From NCBI GenBank assembly GCA_002868855.1, contig PKUM01000295.1:1-47411 (forward strand): a stretch of DNA of 47,411 nucleotides, given 5' to 3'. Shown one piece after another: positions 36,961 through 46,932 of the stretch; the first letter of the stretch is position 1; the number at the start of each line of letters is the position of its first letter. The stretch comes from Chromatiales bacterium (GTDB lineage Bacteria; Pseudomonadota; Gammaproteobacteria; Steroidobacterales; BM003). Below the pieces are notes generated by a model, which saw only the letters and a program-made list of their open reading frames with translations, was not told where the DNA came from and did not search any database. Position numbers and translations under genes: made by a program.

Positions 36961-37583
36961 CGGCGGCGGCGGCAGCAGCGAACGAGGTCTGGGCGGTCAT
37001 TTTGGCTGCCGGTGCGTCCACTCGCTTTGGCACTCCGAAACAACTCTTCCGCTGGCGCGGGCGGACGTTGCTGCAACATGCACTGGCTCATGCGCGGCAG
37101 ACTGTTTCCGATCGCGTCGTGATTGTAACGGGTGCGTATGCGAATCAGCTGGATGTTGTGCTCGGCCCCGACCGCGCGGTGTGCGTCTATAACGCAGGTT
37201 GGCGCGACGGCATGGGGTCATCGATACGGGCCGGAATTGCGGCTTTGCCGGGCGATTGCCCGGCGGCACTGGTGATGCCCTGCGATCAGCCGCTGGTAGA
37301 TGGCAGGGATCTTGCGGCGTTGGTCGGACATTGGCGTAAGCGGCCGCTGCGCGCGGTTGCCAGCGGGTATGCCGGTATATTCGGAATCCCGGCGGTACTG
37401 CCGGCGCGGTTGTTTCCGGCGCTTGGCGAACTGCACGGAGACCGCGGCGCCCGGGAGGTGCTGCGCCGCGAGGGCCACCGGTTGGACGTGCTCGAGCTGC
37501 CGGCCGGTCATCTGGATGTCGATGATCGATTTGCTGCATCGCGGCTCGACGATGAGGATGCCGGGACACAAGCGGATCGCTGA
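36957..37583 (+). CDS. MocA/MobA-like molybdenum cofactor nucleotidyltransferase
   Basis: VWAVILAAGASTRFGTPKQLFRWRGRTLLQHAL; MPCDQPLVDGRDL; TTG start overlapping the channel gene stop (TTGA). Confidence 0.85.
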   Translation: MTAAAAAANEVWAVILAAGASTRFGTPKQLFRWRGRTLLQHALAHARQTVSDRVVIVTGAYANQLDVVLGPDRAVCVYNAGWRDGMGSSIRAGIAALPGDCPAALVMPCDQPLVDGRDLAALVGHWRKRPLRAVASGYAGIFGIPAVLPARLFPALGELHGDRGAREVLRREGHRLDVLELPAGHLDVDDRFAASRLDDEDAGTQADR

Positions 37584-37669
37584 AAGCGGCCGCGGGAAAA
37601 AGAGTCACAGACACGCGTAATGCGGCGCGCGGATCGAAGCCGCGGCAGAGACATAGACGGAGGGCAACC

Positions 37670-39313
37670 ATGCATGGCCTGATGATGAACACACCATTGA
37701 CTATTACTTCGATCATGCGTCACGTCGAGCGCAATTCGCCTGAGGGTGAGATCGTTTCGGTCACCGCCGATCAGCCTTTGCATCGGCTGACTTACCGTCA
37801 GGCCTTTGCCCGCGCCCGAAAACTCGCGAATGCGCTTAATCGGCTCGGTATCGCATCTTCCGAACGGGTCGCAACGCTGGCATGGAATGATTACAGGCAC
37901 TTCGAGCTTTATTATGCGATTTCCTGCGCCGGGTTGGTTTTGCACACGATAAATCCGCGGCTTTTTGCCGAACAGATCGAATATATCGTCAATCATGCCG
38001 AGGACCGGTACATCTTTACCGACGTGATGTTCGTGCCGCTGCTGGAGAAGCTCGCGCCGCAGCTGCCCGGCGTAGAGGGCTATGTGGTCATGACCGATGC
38101 GGCGCACATGCCGCAATCCACGCTGCCCAATTTGCTGTGTTACGAGACGCTGCTCGAGGCCGAGTCAGAGGATTTTGAATGGCCCGAGCTTGACGAGAAT
38201 ACAGCGAGTGCGTTGTGTTACACGTCCGGCACGACCGGCAACCCGAAAGGCGTATTGTATTCGCACCGGGCAACCGTGCTGCATACCTACGCGTCAGCGC
38301 TTCCGGATGTGATGAATCTCAGGGCCGGCGATGTCGTATTGCCGGTTGTGCCACTGTTTCATGCGAACGGCTGGGGCACGACGTATACGGTGCCAATGGT
38401 TGGCGCGAAACTGGTATTTCCGGGACCGAAGCTGGGTGACGGCGAAACCCTGCATCGCCTGATGGAATCGGAAGGGGTCACCGCCGCACTCGGCGTTCCG
38501 ACGGTCTGGCTGGCCTTGCTGCAGTACCTGCGCGACAGCGGTGTGACATTGACGACGCTTCAACGCACCATCGTCGGCGGCTCTGCCTGCCCGCTGGCGA
38601 TAATGGATGAGTTTCGCGAAAAACACGGTGTGGAGACCCACCATGCATGGGGCATGACCGAGATGAGTCCGCTGGGTACGTTTAATTCGTTGTTGCCCGG
38701 AATGGAAACCCTGGATCATCAGGCGTTGCAGGCCGTACGTGCGAAACAGGGCCGCGCGGTGTACGGCGTGGAAATGAAGATCGTCGATGACGAGGGCAAC
38801 GAATTGCCCTGGGACGGCGAGCGCTTCGGGACGCTCAAGGTGCGCGGACCGTGGATTGCCAGCGATTACTATCGCACAGGTGAAAAAGGCAGCGCCCTGG
38901 ATAGCAAGGGCTGGTTCAATACCGGAGACGTTGCCACGATCGACGCCAGCGGTTACATGCAGATCACCGACCGAACCAAGGACGTTATCAAGTCCGGCGG
39001 CGAATGGATCAGTTCGATCGATCTCGAAAATGCAGCGGTCGCCCACCCCGGTGTACTGGAAGCCGCAGTGATCGGAGTCGCTCATGCGAAATGGGCCGAG
39101 CGGCCACTGATGATTGTCGTGCCGGGGGAGGGCGGCAACCTGGACAAAGAGACACTGCTCGAATTTCTTGCGGCGCATGTCGCGAAATGGTGGTTGCCGG
39201 ACGACATCGTATTCGTTGACGAAATTCCGCATACCGCGACGGGTAAAATCAGCAAGGTGGGTTTGCGTGAGCGATTTGGCGACTACCGGCTCCCCACCGA
39301 TACTGAGGACTGA
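37670..39313 (+). CDS. Long-chain-type acyl-CoA synthetase (AMP-binding)
   Basis: [71 protein letters not shown]. Confidence 0.93.
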   Translation: MHGLMMNTPLTITSIMRHVERNSPEGEIVSVTADQPLHRLTYRQAFARARKLANALNRLGIASSERVATLAWNDYRHFELYYAISCAGLVLHTINPRLFAEQIEYIVNHAEDRYIFTDVMFVPLLEKLAPQLPGVEGYVVMTDAAHMPQSTLPNLLCYETLLEAESEDFEWPELDENTASALCYTSGTTGNPKGVLYSHRATVLHTYASALPDVMNLRAGDVVLPVVPLFHANGWGTTYTVPMVGAKLVFPGPKLGDGETLHRLMESEGVTAALGVPTVWLALLQYLRDSGVTLTTLQRTIVGGSACPLAIMDEFREKHGVETHHAWGMTEMSPLGTFNSLLPGMETLDHQALQAVRAKQGRAVYGVEMKIVDDEGNELPWDGERFGTLKVRGPWIASDYYRTGEKGSALDSKGWFNTGDVATIDASGYMQITDRTKDVIKSGGEWISSIDLENAAVAHPGVLEAAVIGVAHAKWAERPLMIVVPGEGGNLDKETLLEFLAAHVAKWWLPDDIVFVDEIPHTATGKISKVGLRERFGDYRLPTDTED

Positions 39314-39391
39314 ATGTAGTCGCGTCGCCGATCGAATCTTTCGGGCATTCTGCCGGCGCCAATTTTTTGAAAAACCAGGAAGGGACTTTTC

Positions 39392-40819
39392 GTGTACAAC
39401 TTTAGTGAGTTCTATATTGGGGGTGAGTGGGTCGAGCCCGCACAACCCAGGAGTCTGGCAGTCACGGATCCGGCCAGCGAACAGCAAATCGGAACGATCT
39501 CGCTCGGTACCGCGGCCGATGTCGATCGCGCGGTCGCTGCGGCGCGCGCGGCATTCCCGGCATTTTCGGTGAGCAGCCGCGATGAGCGTATTGATTTGCT
39601 CGACCGGATTACCGATGCGTACAAGAAGCGTTATGCCGACGTTGCGGCGGCGATCAGTGCCGAGATGGGGGCGCCGATTGCGCTGGCCACGAACGCCCAG
39701 GCGGCAATGGGGATTGCCCATTTCAAGGTCGCACGGAATATTCTGCGGAAGTTTGCATTCGAGGAAGAATTGGGGGGCACCCGGATAGTTCGCGAGCCGG
39801 TTGGTGTATGTGGCCTGATAACGCCGTGGAACTGGCCGATCAATCAAATCGCATGCAAAGTTGCACCGGCTCTGGCGGCCGGCTGCACGATGGTATTGAA
39901 GCCGAGCGAAATTGCACCGCTCGACGCTGCCATTCTGGCTGAGATCCTGGATGAGGCGGGAGTACCGCCGGGGGTGTTCAACCTGGTAAACGGTGACGGC
40001 CCGACTGTCGGTGCCGCAATTGCCGCGCACCCTGATATCGACATGGTCTCATTTACCGGGTCGACCCGGGCGGGACGTGAAGTCAGCGTCGCGGCCGCGG
40101 CAACGCTGAAGAGGGTTGCCCTTGAGCTTGGCGGCAAATCGGCCAACATCATTCTCGACGACGCGGATATTGAACGCGCGGTAAAGCATGGCGCGCGGGC
40201 CTGTTTCGAGAACACCGGCCAGTCATGCAATGCACCGACGCGCATGCTGGTGCCGCAGGCGCTGCTGGGTGCTGTTGAGCAGATCGCCGGCGAAGTAGCG
40301 CGAAAAGTCGTCGTCGGAGACCCGCGCAAGGAAGGTACGCATATGGGCCCGGTTGTAAGCGGGCAGCAATGGGAGAAGATCCAGACGCTGATAGAGGCGG
40401 GCATTGCCGAGGGCGCAAAACTGGTGGCCGGCGGACCCGGCAAGCCGGACGGGATCGATACCGGTTTCTTCGTAAAACCCACAGTGTTCTCCCGGGTTCG
40501 CAATGACATGAGGATTGCCAGGGAAGAAATCTTCGGTCCGGTGCTCAGCATTATTCCTTATGCGGACGAAGACGAAGCTGTCACGATCGCCAACGATACG
40601 CCGTACGGTCTGTCCGGTTACGTGTCGTCCTCGGACATCGAGCGGGCACGCCGGATTGCGGCGCGTCTGCGTACCGGCATGGTCCATCTCAACGGTACCG
40701 GAGTCGATATCGAAGCACCGTTCGGCGGCTACAAACAGTCGGGTAACGGGCGCGAGTGGGGAGTTCAGGGGTTCGAGGAGTATCTCGAAACGAAAGCCGT
40801 GATGGGCTGGAGTGAATGA
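39392..40819 (+). CDS. NAD(P)-dependent aldehyde dehydrogenase
   Basis: LITPWNWPINQIACKVAPALAAGCTMVLKPSE, FTGSTRAGREV, LELGGKSANIIL, ENTGQSCNAPTRML; GTG start. Confidence 0.94.
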   Translation: MYNFSEFYIGGEWVEPAQPRSLAVTDPASEQQIGTISLGTAADVDRAVAAARAAFPAFSVSSRDERIDLLDRITDAYKKRYADVAAAISAEMGAPIALATNAQAAMGIAHFKVARNILRKFAFEEELGGTRIVREPVGVCGLITPWNWPINQIACKVAPALAAGCTMVLKPSEIAPLDAAILAEILDEAGVPPGVFNLVNGDGPTVGAAIAAHPDIDMVSFTGSTRAGREVSVAAAATLKRVALELGGKSANIILDDADIERAVKHGARACFENTGQSCNAPTRMLVPQALLGAVEQIAGEVARKVVVGDPRKEGTHMGPVVSGQQWEKIQTLIEAGIAEGAKLVAGGPGKPDGIDTGFFVKPTVFSRVRNDMRIAREEIFGPVLSIIPYADEDEAVTIANDTPYGLSGYVSSSDIERARRIAARLRTGMVHLNGTGVDIEAPFGGYKQSGNGREWGVQGFEEYLETKAVMGWSE

Positions 40820-40838
40820 CAATGCGAGGGCCTGAGTT

Positions 40839-41558
40839 GTGAAGATTGAAACCCGACGGTTGCAATACCACGACGGAGATGTCGTATTGGAAGGCATGGT
40901 CGCCTGGGATGGCGATGCCCGCGGTCCTTTGCCTGGTGTGATGATTGCGCACGCCTGGGGTGGCGAGGGTGACTTTGAGAATGGAAAGGCGCGGGCTTTG
41001 GCCGAACTGGGCTATGTCGGTTTCGCGCTCGATATGTACGGCAAGGGCCGGCGTGGCGGAAACCCCGACGAGAATGCGGCATTGATGCAGCCATTCGTCG
41101 AGAACCGGTCGTTGTTGCAGGCACGTATCGGCGCTGCACTGGCGGCATGTCGTGCATTGCCCGAGGTCGATGCTGCGCGGATGGCGGCAATCGGGTTCTG
41201 TTTCGGTGGAATGTGCGTTCTCGATCTCGCCCGAAGCGGCGCGGACCTGCGCGCCGTCGTCAGTTTTCACGGCCTGCTTGGCGCCCCTGGAAACACCCGC
41301 GACGTGCAGATCCCGGCCAGGGTCCTGGTATTGCATGGACACGACGATCCGATGGTGCCGGTTGACCAGGTCGTGGCCCTGCAAACGGAACTCAGCGAGG
41401 CAGGGGCCGACTGGCAGGTTCATGTCTACGGCAATACCATGCACGCATTTACCAATCCTGCGGCCGCCGATCCGGATTTTGGAACGGTGTACAGCGCGGT
41501 TGCCGATCGCAGGTCATGGCGCGCAATGAGTGATTTTCTCGAGGACTCGCTGGCGTAG
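40839..41558 (+). CDS. Dienelactone hydrolase family protein
   Basis: GFCFGGMCVLDLARSG nucleophile elbow; LVLHGHDDPMVPVDQV; YGNTMHAFTNPAA; GTG start. Confidence 0.9.
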   Translation: MKIETRRLQYHDGDVVLEGMVAWDGDARGPLPGVMIAHAWGGEGDFENGKARALAELGYVGFALDMYGKGRRGGNPDENAALMQPFVENRSLLQARIGAALAACRALPEVDAARMAAIGFCFGGMCVLDLARSGADLRAVVSFHGLLGAPGNTRDVQIPARVLVLHGHDDPMVPVDQVVALQTELSEAGADWQVHVYGNTMHAFTNPAAADPDFGTVYSAVADRRSWRAMSDFLEDSLA

Positions 41559-41626
41559 CGAATTGTCACCGCATGCCGTTTGCGTCCAGGATGATCGTCT
41601 TGGCAAGCCGAAAATGAAGTCTGAGG

Positions 41627-42928
41627 GTGGATATGAGCAGTAACCAGGATTTGCAAAAACGCCGTGATGCGGCGCTGGCGCGCGGACAGACCAACCTGCT
41701 TCCGGTTTTTGTCGAGAAGGCCGAAAACGCAGAGTTGTGGGACGTGGCCGGGCGTCGCTACATCGATTTCGCCGGCGGTATTGCGGTGCTGAACACCGGG
41801 CATGTGCACCCCCGGGTTCGGGCGGCGGTCGAACGCCAACTCGGCAAGTTTTCTCATACCTGTTTCATGGTGACACCGTATGAGTCGGGTGTGGCACTTG
41901 CCGAGAAGCTCAATGCAATCGTTCCGATTTCCGGGCCGACGCGCAGCATGTTTGTTACGACCGGGGCGGAGGCGGTGGAAAACGCGGTGAAAATCGCACG
42001 GAGCTTCACGGGTCGATCCGGGGTCATCGCATTTAGCGGCGGATTCCATGGACGGACGATGATGTGCATGGGGCTGACCGGGAAAGTGATGCCTTACAAG
42101 AGCAGTTTCGGGCCGATGCCGGGCGAGATTTATCACGCGCCCTACCCAATGGCCTACCAGGGTGTCACCGAAAAACAAGCGCTCGGCGGCATAGCCAGTC
42201 TGTTCAAAGTCGACATCGATCCGCAGCGGGTCGCCGCAATGATTGTTGAGCCGGTGCTGGGCGAGGGCGGTTACTACGTGGCACCGCCCGCATTCCTGCG
42301 TGGGCTGCGCGACATCTGTGACAAACACGGCATCGTATTGATCGCGGACGAAATCCAGAGCGGGTTTGCCCGCACCGGGAGGATGTTCGCGATCGAGCAT
42401 GCCGGCGTCGAGCCCGACCTGATAACGATGGCAAAGAGTCTCGCGGGCGGTTTTCCGCTAGCGGCGGTAACCGGGCGCCAGGAGATCATGGATGCCCCGG
42501 AGCCGGGAGGACTTGGCGGAACCTACGCTGCGTCGCCGTTGGCAACCGAAGCCGCGCTCGCGGTACTCGACGTCATTGAAGAGGAAGGCCTGACCGGGCG
42601 CGCAGACGCGATTGGAGAGATCCTGCGTGACGGTCTTGAAGCGTTGTCTGGCGAACTCGAGTGTGTGGGCGATATCCGCGGGCTGGGCGCGATGCTGGCG
42701 TGCGAACTGGTGACAGATAAATCCACCCGTGAACCGGACCCCGAGCTCACTGCGGCCGTGATGCGCGAAGCAGCGCAGCGTGGTCTCGTGCTGGTCACTT
42801 GCGGTATGTACGGCAACGTAATACGGATCATGGTGCCGCTGACGGCGAGCGATGCGATAGTGCGTGAGGGTCTCGATATTCTCGTCGAGTGTTTGCGCGA
42901 TCTCAGCGCGCGCCGGGCCGTTGCCTGA
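41627..42928 (+). CDS. gabT: 4-aminobutyrate aminotransferase-type class III aminotransferase
   Basis: RYIDFAGGIAVLNTGHVHPRV, VTTGAEAVENAVKIAR, ADEIQSGFARTGRMFAIEHAGVEPDLITMAKSLAGGFPLAAVTG; ORF start in track GTG/ATG near 41627-41633. Confidence 0.92.
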   Translation: MDMSSNQDLQKRRDAALARGQTNLLPVFVEKAENAELWDVAGRRYIDFAGGIAVLNTGHVHPRVRAAVERQLGKFSHTCFMVTPYESGVALAEKLNAIVPISGPTRSMFVTTGAEAVENAVKIARSFTGRSGVIAFSGGFHGRTMMCMGLTGKVMPYKSSFGPMPGEIYHAPYPMAYQGVTEKQALGGIASLFKVDIDPQRVAAMIVEPVLGEGGYYVAPPAFLRGLRDICDKHGIVLIADEIQSGFARTGRMFAIEHAGVEPDLITMAKSLAGGFPLAAVTGRQEIMDAPEPGGLGGTYAASPLATEAALAVLDVIEEEGLTGRADAIGEILRDGLEALSGELECVGDIRGLGAMLACELVTDKSTREPDPELTAAVMREAAQRGLVLVTCGMYGNVIRIMVPLTASDAIVREGLDILVECLRDLSARRAVA

Positions 42929-42942
42929 GCGCCGAATTCTCC

Positions 42943-44400
42943 CTACAGGCCGCCCATGCAGAGATACTTGATCTCGATATAGTCATCGATGCCATAGCGT
43001 GAACCCTCCCTGCCGATCCCGGATTCCTTTACTCCGCCGAATGGCGCAACTTCGGTGGAAATAATGCCCTCGTTAATGCCGACGATGCCATATTCCAGTG
43101 CTTCGGCTACCCGCCACACGCGGCCGATGTCGCGAGCATAGAAGTACGCGGCGAGGCCATACGGAGTGTCATTGGCAATTCGTATCGCCGACGCTTCGTC
43201 GCTGAACCTGAAAAGCGGCGCGACCGGCCCAAAAATTTCCTCCTGCGCGATCGGCATCTCGGGTGTTACGTCACCCAACACGGTAGGCGCGTAATAGTTA
43301 GGGCCGGCGTCATGGCGTCGGCCGCCGGTCAGTATGCGAGCGCCATGGGTGGCGGCATCGTTAACGAGACCCTCTACTTTCGCCACTGCAGCGGCATTGA
43401 TGAGCGGCCCTATCACGACGCCCTGCTGGTCGCCGCTCCCCACCGTCATTGACTCGACCCGGCGCGCAAGTTCAGCGGCAAATTCGGCGTAGACGCCGTC
43501 CTGTACCAGTAAGCGGTTCGCGCAGACACAGGTTTGCCCGGCATTGCGGTATTTCGATGCAATTGCGCCGTCCACGGCCGCATCAATATCGGCGTCATCG
43601 AACACGATAAAGGGCGCATTGCCGCCGAGTTCGAGGGAGACTTTCTTTACCGTTCCGGCGCATTGCCGCATCAGGATTTTGCCAACAGCGGTCGAACCGG
43701 TAAACGAGAGTTTTCGGACCAGCGGGCTGCTGCACAGTTCTTCACCGCTGGCAGCCGCATGCGCAGTAGGGACGATATTAATCACACCGGGCGGTATCTT
43801 CGCGCGCGCCGCGAGCTCTGCCAGCGCAAGCGCGCACAACGGTGTGTCTTCAGCCGGCTTGACTACTGCGGTGCAGCCGGCCGCGAGGGCGGGAGCAATC
43901 TTGCGTGTAATCATCGCAACCGGAAAATTCCATGGTGTAATCGCCGCGACGACACCAATCGGCTGTTTCAGGGTCAGTATTCTGCGGTCCGCCGCGGGTC
44001 CCGGGATCACATCGCCGTAAATCCGTTTGCCCTCTTCGGCAAACCACTCCACGAAAGCTGCCCCGTATGCGACCTCACCGCGTGCCTCGGCGAGAGGTTT
44101 GCCCTGTTCGGCTGTCATCAACCGGGCGAGGTCTTCCTGGTGTTCGAGAATCAACCGGTGCCAGCGCTGCAGGCAGGCGGCTCTGTCACTGGCGGTCCTG
44201 GCGCGCCATTCCGGCAGTGCCCGCGCAGCTGCGGCAATCGCGGCCCGGGTCTCACTGCGGCCGCAATTCGCCACGCTGGCAACAGCAGCCCCGGTGGCCG
44301 GGTTGGCAACGGCGAACACGGCGCCATCGTCGGCATCCGTCCATTCGCCGTCAATGAAAGCCTGAGTCTTCAGCAGTGTGATGTCGGACAGTTCTGGCAT
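42943..44400 (-). CDS. gabD: Succinate-semialdehyde dehydrogenase-type ALDH
   Basis: ITPWNFPVAMITRKIAPALAAGCTAVVKPAEDTPL, LELGGNAPFIVFDDADIDAAV, KYRNAGQTCVCANRLLVQDGVY; convergent with gabT. Confidence 0.93.
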   Translation of the reverse strand: MPELSDITLLKTQAFIDGEWTDADDGAVFAVANPATGAAVASVANCGRSETRAAIAAAARALPEWRARTASDRAACLQRWHRLILEHQEDLARLMTAEQGKPLAEARGEVAYGAAFVEWFAEEGKRIYGDVIPGPAADRRILTLKQPIGVVAAITPWNFPVAMITRKIAPALAAGCTAVVKPAEDTPLCALALAELAARAKIPPGVINIVPTAHAAASGEELCSSPLVRKLSFTGSTAVGKILMRQCAGTVKKVSLELGGNAPFIVFDDADIDAAVDGAIASKYRNAGQTCVCANRLLVQDGVYAEFAAELARRVESMTVGSGDQQGVVIGPLINAAAVAKVEGLVNDAATHGARILTGGRRHDAGPNYYAPTVLGDVTPEMPIAQEEIFGPVAPLFRFSDEASAIRIANDTPYGLAAYFYARDIGRVWRVAEALEYGIVGINEGIISTEVAPFGGVKESGIGREGSRYGIDDYIEIKYLCMGGL

Positions 44401-44575
44401 GTTCGCTCCGGGAGTCGGCTGGTTTCAGTTTGGTTTTTTTGCTGGTTAGCCGCGAGTTTACACCCGCGGTAAACCATTGGCGCCTGATTGCCGCGGGCGC
44501 TGCAGCGAGGTAGACATTCACCCGGAACCGCGGTGATGACCTGACCCCGTCGCTTGCCGCACAATAGCCGCGGAG

Positions 44576-45970
44576 TTGACGGAGAACGCGATGGGAATTG
44601 TCGAGCGCATTCGTGCGATCGTGGGTGAGCGCGGCGTCCTCGATGGCCGCGAGGCGGCGTTGCGCAAGGCCGGTATCTGGCGCGACGATTCAATCAAGGC
44701 GCGCGCGATCATCCGCCCACGCACCACAGACGAGCTATCGGCCGTGCTGGAGTGCTGCCACGCAGCGGGACAGGCTGTCGTCATCCACGGTGGACTCACC
44801 GGGCTGGTTCGCGGTGCCGACAGCACTGCCTCCGACATCGTATTGTCGTTGGAACGCATGCGCGACATCGAAGCCATGGATCCCATTGGCAGGACCGTCA
44901 CGGTACAGGCGGGTGTTCCGCTGCAACAGGTGCAGGAAGCCGCTGAAGCTCACGGCTTGATGTTTCCGCTTGATCTGGGTGCGCGCGGCTCGGCGCAGAT
45001 CGGTGGCAATATCGCGACCAATGCCGGCGGCAACCGGGTCATCCGCTTTGGCATGGTCAGGGATATGGTGCTCGGCCTTGAGGTCGTCCTTGCCGACGGC
45101 ACGGTGATTTCGGCGCTGAACCAGATGCTGAAGAACAACGCAGGATACGATCTGAAGCAGCTTTTCATAGGTACCGAGGGAACGCTGGGTGTGATTACCC
45201 GAGCGGTACTCAGGTTGCGTGAGGCGCCGCGCAGCCGTTCCACTGCGCTTGTGGGGATCAACGAATTCGACGCGGCAGTGCAGTTCCTGCGGCTTGCTGA
45301 TTCCGGGCTCGGTGGCATGCTGTCGGCATTCGAAGTCATGTGGCGCGATTTCTATTCGCTGGTAACGGCCGCGACGCGGGGTAAGCCCCCCGTGGATGAC
45401 GGTTTCGGTCTGTACGTATTGCTGGAAGCTCTGGGCGGGGATCCGGCGGGTGACGAGTCCCGGTTCGAAAACATATTGTCCGCGGCCATCGAGCGAGGCC
45501 TGATCGGCGACGCGGTTGTCGCAAAATCGGACGCGCAACGCACTGCATTGTGGGCGCTGCGCGACGATGTAGAACAGGTTTTTCAATATTCGCCGATGCA
45601 GATTTTTGACGTCAGTCTGCCGCTCACGACAATACCCGGATACCTTGATCTGTTGCGCCAGTCTCTCGAAGCGCAATGGCCACAAAACCGCCTGTTCGTT
45701 TTCGGCCACCTGGGTGACGGCAATCTTCATCTCGCCATTTCGACCGCAGACCCGGATCCTGCGGCGCAGCGGCAGCTCGAGGAAATCGTTTACCGACCGC
45801 TGGGAGAGCTGGGTGGCTCGGTGTCAGCCGAACACGGTATCGGTATGGACAAGAAACCGTACCTGCGCCTGTGCCGCTCGGAAACGGAAATCTCGCTAAT
45901 GAAGGGTCTCAAGGCGGCGCTGGATCCGGCCGCGATATTGAACCCGGGCAAGGTGGTAGATCCGGCGTAA
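44576..45970 (+). CDS. FAD-linked dehydrogenase (D-lactate/glycolate/D-2-hydroxyglutarate type)
   Basis: VVIHGGLTGLVRGAD, GGNIATNAGGNRVIRFGMVRDMVLGLEVVLADGTVI, LKNNAGYDLKQLFIGTEGTLGVIT, SAEHGIGMDKK; ORF track start lies at non-ATG codon, ATG at 44591. Confidence 0.9.
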   Translation: MTENAMGIVERIRAIVGERGVLDGREAALRKAGIWRDDSIKARAIIRPRTTDELSAVLECCHAAGQAVVIHGGLTGLVRGADSTASDIVLSLERMRDIEAMDPIGRTVTVQAGVPLQQVQEAAEAHGLMFPLDLGARGSAQIGGNIATNAGGNRVIRFGMVRDMVLGLEVVLADGTVISALNQMLKNNAGYDLKQLFIGTEGTLGVITRAVLRLREAPRSRSTALVGINEFDAAVQFLRLADSGLGGMLSAFEVMWRDFYSLVTAATRGKPPVDDGFGLYVLLEALGGDPAGDESRFENILSAAIERGLIGDAVVAKSDAQRTALWALRDDVEQVFQYSPMQIFDVSLPLTTIPGYLDLLRQSLEAQWPQNRLFVFGHLGDGNLHLAISTADPDPAAQRQLEEIVYRPLGELGGSVSAEHGIGMDKKPYLRLCRSETEISLMKGLKAALDPAAILNPGKVVDPA

Positions 45971-45978
45971 GGTCACGG

Positions 45979-46824
45979 CTAGTCGCCGTCGCCGTCGTTT
46001 TCGACCTCAAAATAGTAGACGCCGACCCCGGCGCGATGAAGCATGTTGCAGTGCGGATAGTCCGTGTCGGCTTCATGTCCGGCAAGCCACTCGTCCAGCA
46101 TGTCGGTGCTGTAGCGGCCCTGGCGCACGGCGAGCTCGCGGAACTGGCTGACATCGCGTGCGAGCAACCGGTCCGTCCACACGAATCGCTGCATCCAGCG
46201 CTGGTCTTTGTCCGGTTGCTCCATGTTGTGCAACAGCGTTCGAGACAGATCGGTCATCGAGCGGGTCACGACATGAGCGAAATGGCGGCCCGGCTGCGAG
46301 ATTGTGAAGCAATCCGTGAGAACCCTGAGTCTGCCGTCTTCAGTGCGTTCGACGCAGCCCCATTCCTCGAGGTCGGTCAACAACTGTTCAGTCGCGGCAC
46401 CGCCGCCGACGCGCTGTGCGAGCGCGTCGAAACTCGGTGCCTCGCCTTCGATCGGCAACTCACGCGGCTTCTTGTCGAGGTCTGTGTAATCCTGGTCGTG
46501 ATGCCAGAAATGGAGAATTGTCGACAGCGGGGAAAACAGGCTGTGATCATCTCCCGGCTTTTTGTCGACGATCATTGCGGCGGCAATGTCTTCGGTAGTG
46601 AGGCCGGTTAGCGCGGCTACACGCTCGGGATCGTCTGCCGGCGACTCGAGGCCGAGGCTTCTGGCGCCGCCCGCGGCAAATGCGCGTCTGGCAATTACCG
46701 TGAATTCGCCATAGCCGACACCGAGGCGCAACAAAATGCGTCCGAACAAGGTCAGAAATCGTTCGAGGCCCGCGAGCAGTTCCTGACGGAAATGCTCGGA
46801 TTTGCTCCCTGGGTCTCCGCTCAC
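45979..46824 (-). CDS. DUF6502-like hypothetical protein
   Basis: RFLTLFGRILLRLGVGYGEFTVIARRAFAAGG pattern; convergent with preceding gene. Confidence 0.6.
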   Translation of the reverse strand: MSGDPGSKSEHFRQELLAGLERFLTLFGRILLRLGVGYGEFTVIARRAFAAGGARSLGLESPADDPERVAALTGLTTEDIAAAMIVDKKPGDDHSLFSPLSTILHFWHHDQDYTDLDKKPRELPIEGEAPSFDALAQRVGGGAATEQLLTDLEEWGCVERTEDGRLRVLTDCFTISQPGRHFAHVVTRSMTDLSRTLLHNMEQPDKDQRWMQRFVWTDRLLARDVSQFRELAVRQGRYSTDMLDEWLAGHEADTDYPHCNMLHRAGVGVYYFEVENDGDGD

Positions 46825-46932
46825 AAGGATCCTTCCACAACCATTATGTAATGTTGGCCAACCCTATCATGCTCGGGCGGTAGCGCGAAGCGTAAGGTTG
46901 CAGAGCTGTGACGCACTTCAGGTTTTTTGCGC

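Noticed and set aside
38294-40030. 578-aa minus-strand ORF
   Set aside because: Antisense to well-supported acyl-CoA ligase and ALDH genes; composition typical of a GC-rich shadow ORF, no recognisable domain.
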